From positions 1-5,972 of the forward strand of contig VBAE01000266.1 in the NCBI GenBank assembly GCA_005882415.1: DNA of 5,972 nucleotides, written 5' to 3'. Position 1 is the stretch's first letter; the number at the start of each line of letters is the position of its first letter. Positions 5,482 to 5,972 of the stretch are shown here, one piece after another. Origin of the DNA: Alphaproteobacteria bacterium. Its GTDB lineage: Bacteria > Pseudomonadota > Alphaproteobacteria > Sphingomonadales > Sphingomonadaceae. Position numbers and translations under genes: made by a program. Below the pieces are notes generated by a model. That model did no database searches and was not told the origin of the DNA. It was given only the letters and a program-made list of their open reading frames with translations.

Positions 5482-5972
5482 ATGAGGGATTTGGACTATC
5501 TGGTGATCGGCGGCGGCATCGCCGGCCTGTCGGCGGCAGCGAAGCTGGTGAAGCACGGGCGGGCGGCGGTGATCGAGGCCGAGGAGGCACTCGGCTATCA
5601 CAGCTCCGGCCGGAGCGTGTCGTTCAGCCATTACGGCATCGGCAACGCCGCCGTGCGCGGAATGACGGCGTGGAGCCGCGACTTCTTCGAGCGCCAGCCG
5701 GAGGGCTTTTGCGAAACCCCGATCAGCCGCGTCGTCCCCTCGCTCTACATGGCGACCGCCGAGACGATGCCAGGCCTGGAGGCGCTCTACGCCGAGATGG
5801 CGCGCTTCACCGACGCGGTGCAGTGGATCGGGCCGGAGAGGATCGAACAGCTCTGCCCGGTGATCCGAACCGGCCCCGGAGCGATCGAACGCGCAGTCGA
5901 GGACCCGACCGGCCTAAAGCTCGACGCCGACGCCCTCCTCCAGAGCTACGCGCGGGCCGTGCGCAGCGGCGG
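5482..5972 (+). CDS. FAD-dependent oxidoreductase of the DAO/DadA family, D-arginine dehydrogenase (DauA)-like, N-terminal part (3' truncated by window edge)
   Basis: The frame is open from ATG 5482 to the window end (163 complete codons, no stop), so the C-terminal half or more is missing; relatives are about 370-390 residues. It begins MRDLDYLVIGGGIAGLSAAA, a Rossmann fold with the dinucleotide motif GGGIAG (10-15) and the ribose-binding acid Glu32 at the end of the second strand (AAVIEAE). Next is GYHSSGRS (38-45), the conserved FAD-contacting loop of this family. Later blocks EGFCETP and EDPTGLKLDADALLQSY resemble, from memory, P. aeruginosa D-arginine dehydrogenase DauA (FCEHP, DPTGADIDTDAL). 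Such enzymes oxidise the C-N bond of D-amino acids or other amines, passing electrons to a quinone or oxygen. The substrate cannot be decided from half a protein, and the DauA-type histidine after GRS seems missing. It is divergent from cysD with no evident functional link. Start chosen by homology; the preceding GGAAGG is weak. Confidence 0.85.
   Translation, partial: MRDLDYLVIGGGIAGLSAAAKLVKHGRAAVIEAEEALGYHSSGRSVSFSHYGIGNAAVRGMTAWSRDFFERQPEGFCETPISRVVPSLYMATAETMPGLEALYAEMARFTDAVQWIGPERIEQLCPVIRTGPGAIERAVEDPTGLKLDADALLQSYARAVRSG

Noticed and set aside
5443..5631. A 62-codon minus-strand open frame overlapping the start of the FAD oxidoreductase
   Set aside because: It lies opposite the Rossmann-fold region, has no recognisable features and would fill the only promoter space for cysD.

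Overview
The window is very GC-rich, densely packed bacterial chromosome. It fits an alphaproteobacterium, most likely a sphingomonad (Sphingomonadales): a type II secretion cluster with short, overlapping genes, a fused CysN-CysC sulfate-activation protein, and strong third-position G/C bias in every real frame. The lineage is an inference from gene style and protein similarity, not from a marker gene.

Layout. Bases 2-2732 (+) hold the 3' part of a type II secretion system (T2SS) operon: the C-terminal third of gspF, then gspH, gspI, gspJ and gspK. Each junction overlaps (GTGA, 14 bases, ATGA, ATGA), so the genes are almost certainly co-transcribed and translationally coupled. Bases 2734-5435 (-) hold the sulfate-activation operon, cysD followed by a cysN-cysC fusion, sharing a TGATG stop/start. 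The two operons meet tail to tail with one base between their stop codons. A 46-base gap (5436-5481) then separates cysD from a divergent gene (5482 to the window end, +), which encodes the N-terminal part of an FAD-dependent amine/D-amino acid oxidoreductase resembling D-arginine dehydrogenase (DauA).

How the genes work together. GspF is the inner-membrane platform protein of the T2SS. GspH, I, J and K are the minor pseudopilins; I, J and K form the tip complex that starts the pseudopilus pushing folded proteins through the outer-membrane secretin. CysD and the CysN domain form ATP sulfurylase (sulfate + ATP to APS, driven by GTP hydrolysis), and the CysC domain phosphorylates APS to PAPS. 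These supply sulfate assimilation to cysteine or sulfation reactions. The oxidoreductase has no evident link to either pathway.

No RNA gene, mobile element, CRISPR array, phage gene or convincing terminator is visible. No intergenic stretch exceeds 46 bases. I see no evidence of an undescribed system. The points worth a second look are the absence of gspG between gspF and gspH, the apparent end of the T2SS operon at gspK without gspL/gspM, the one-base convergent junction, and the tiny divergent promoter region carrying a perfect palindrome.
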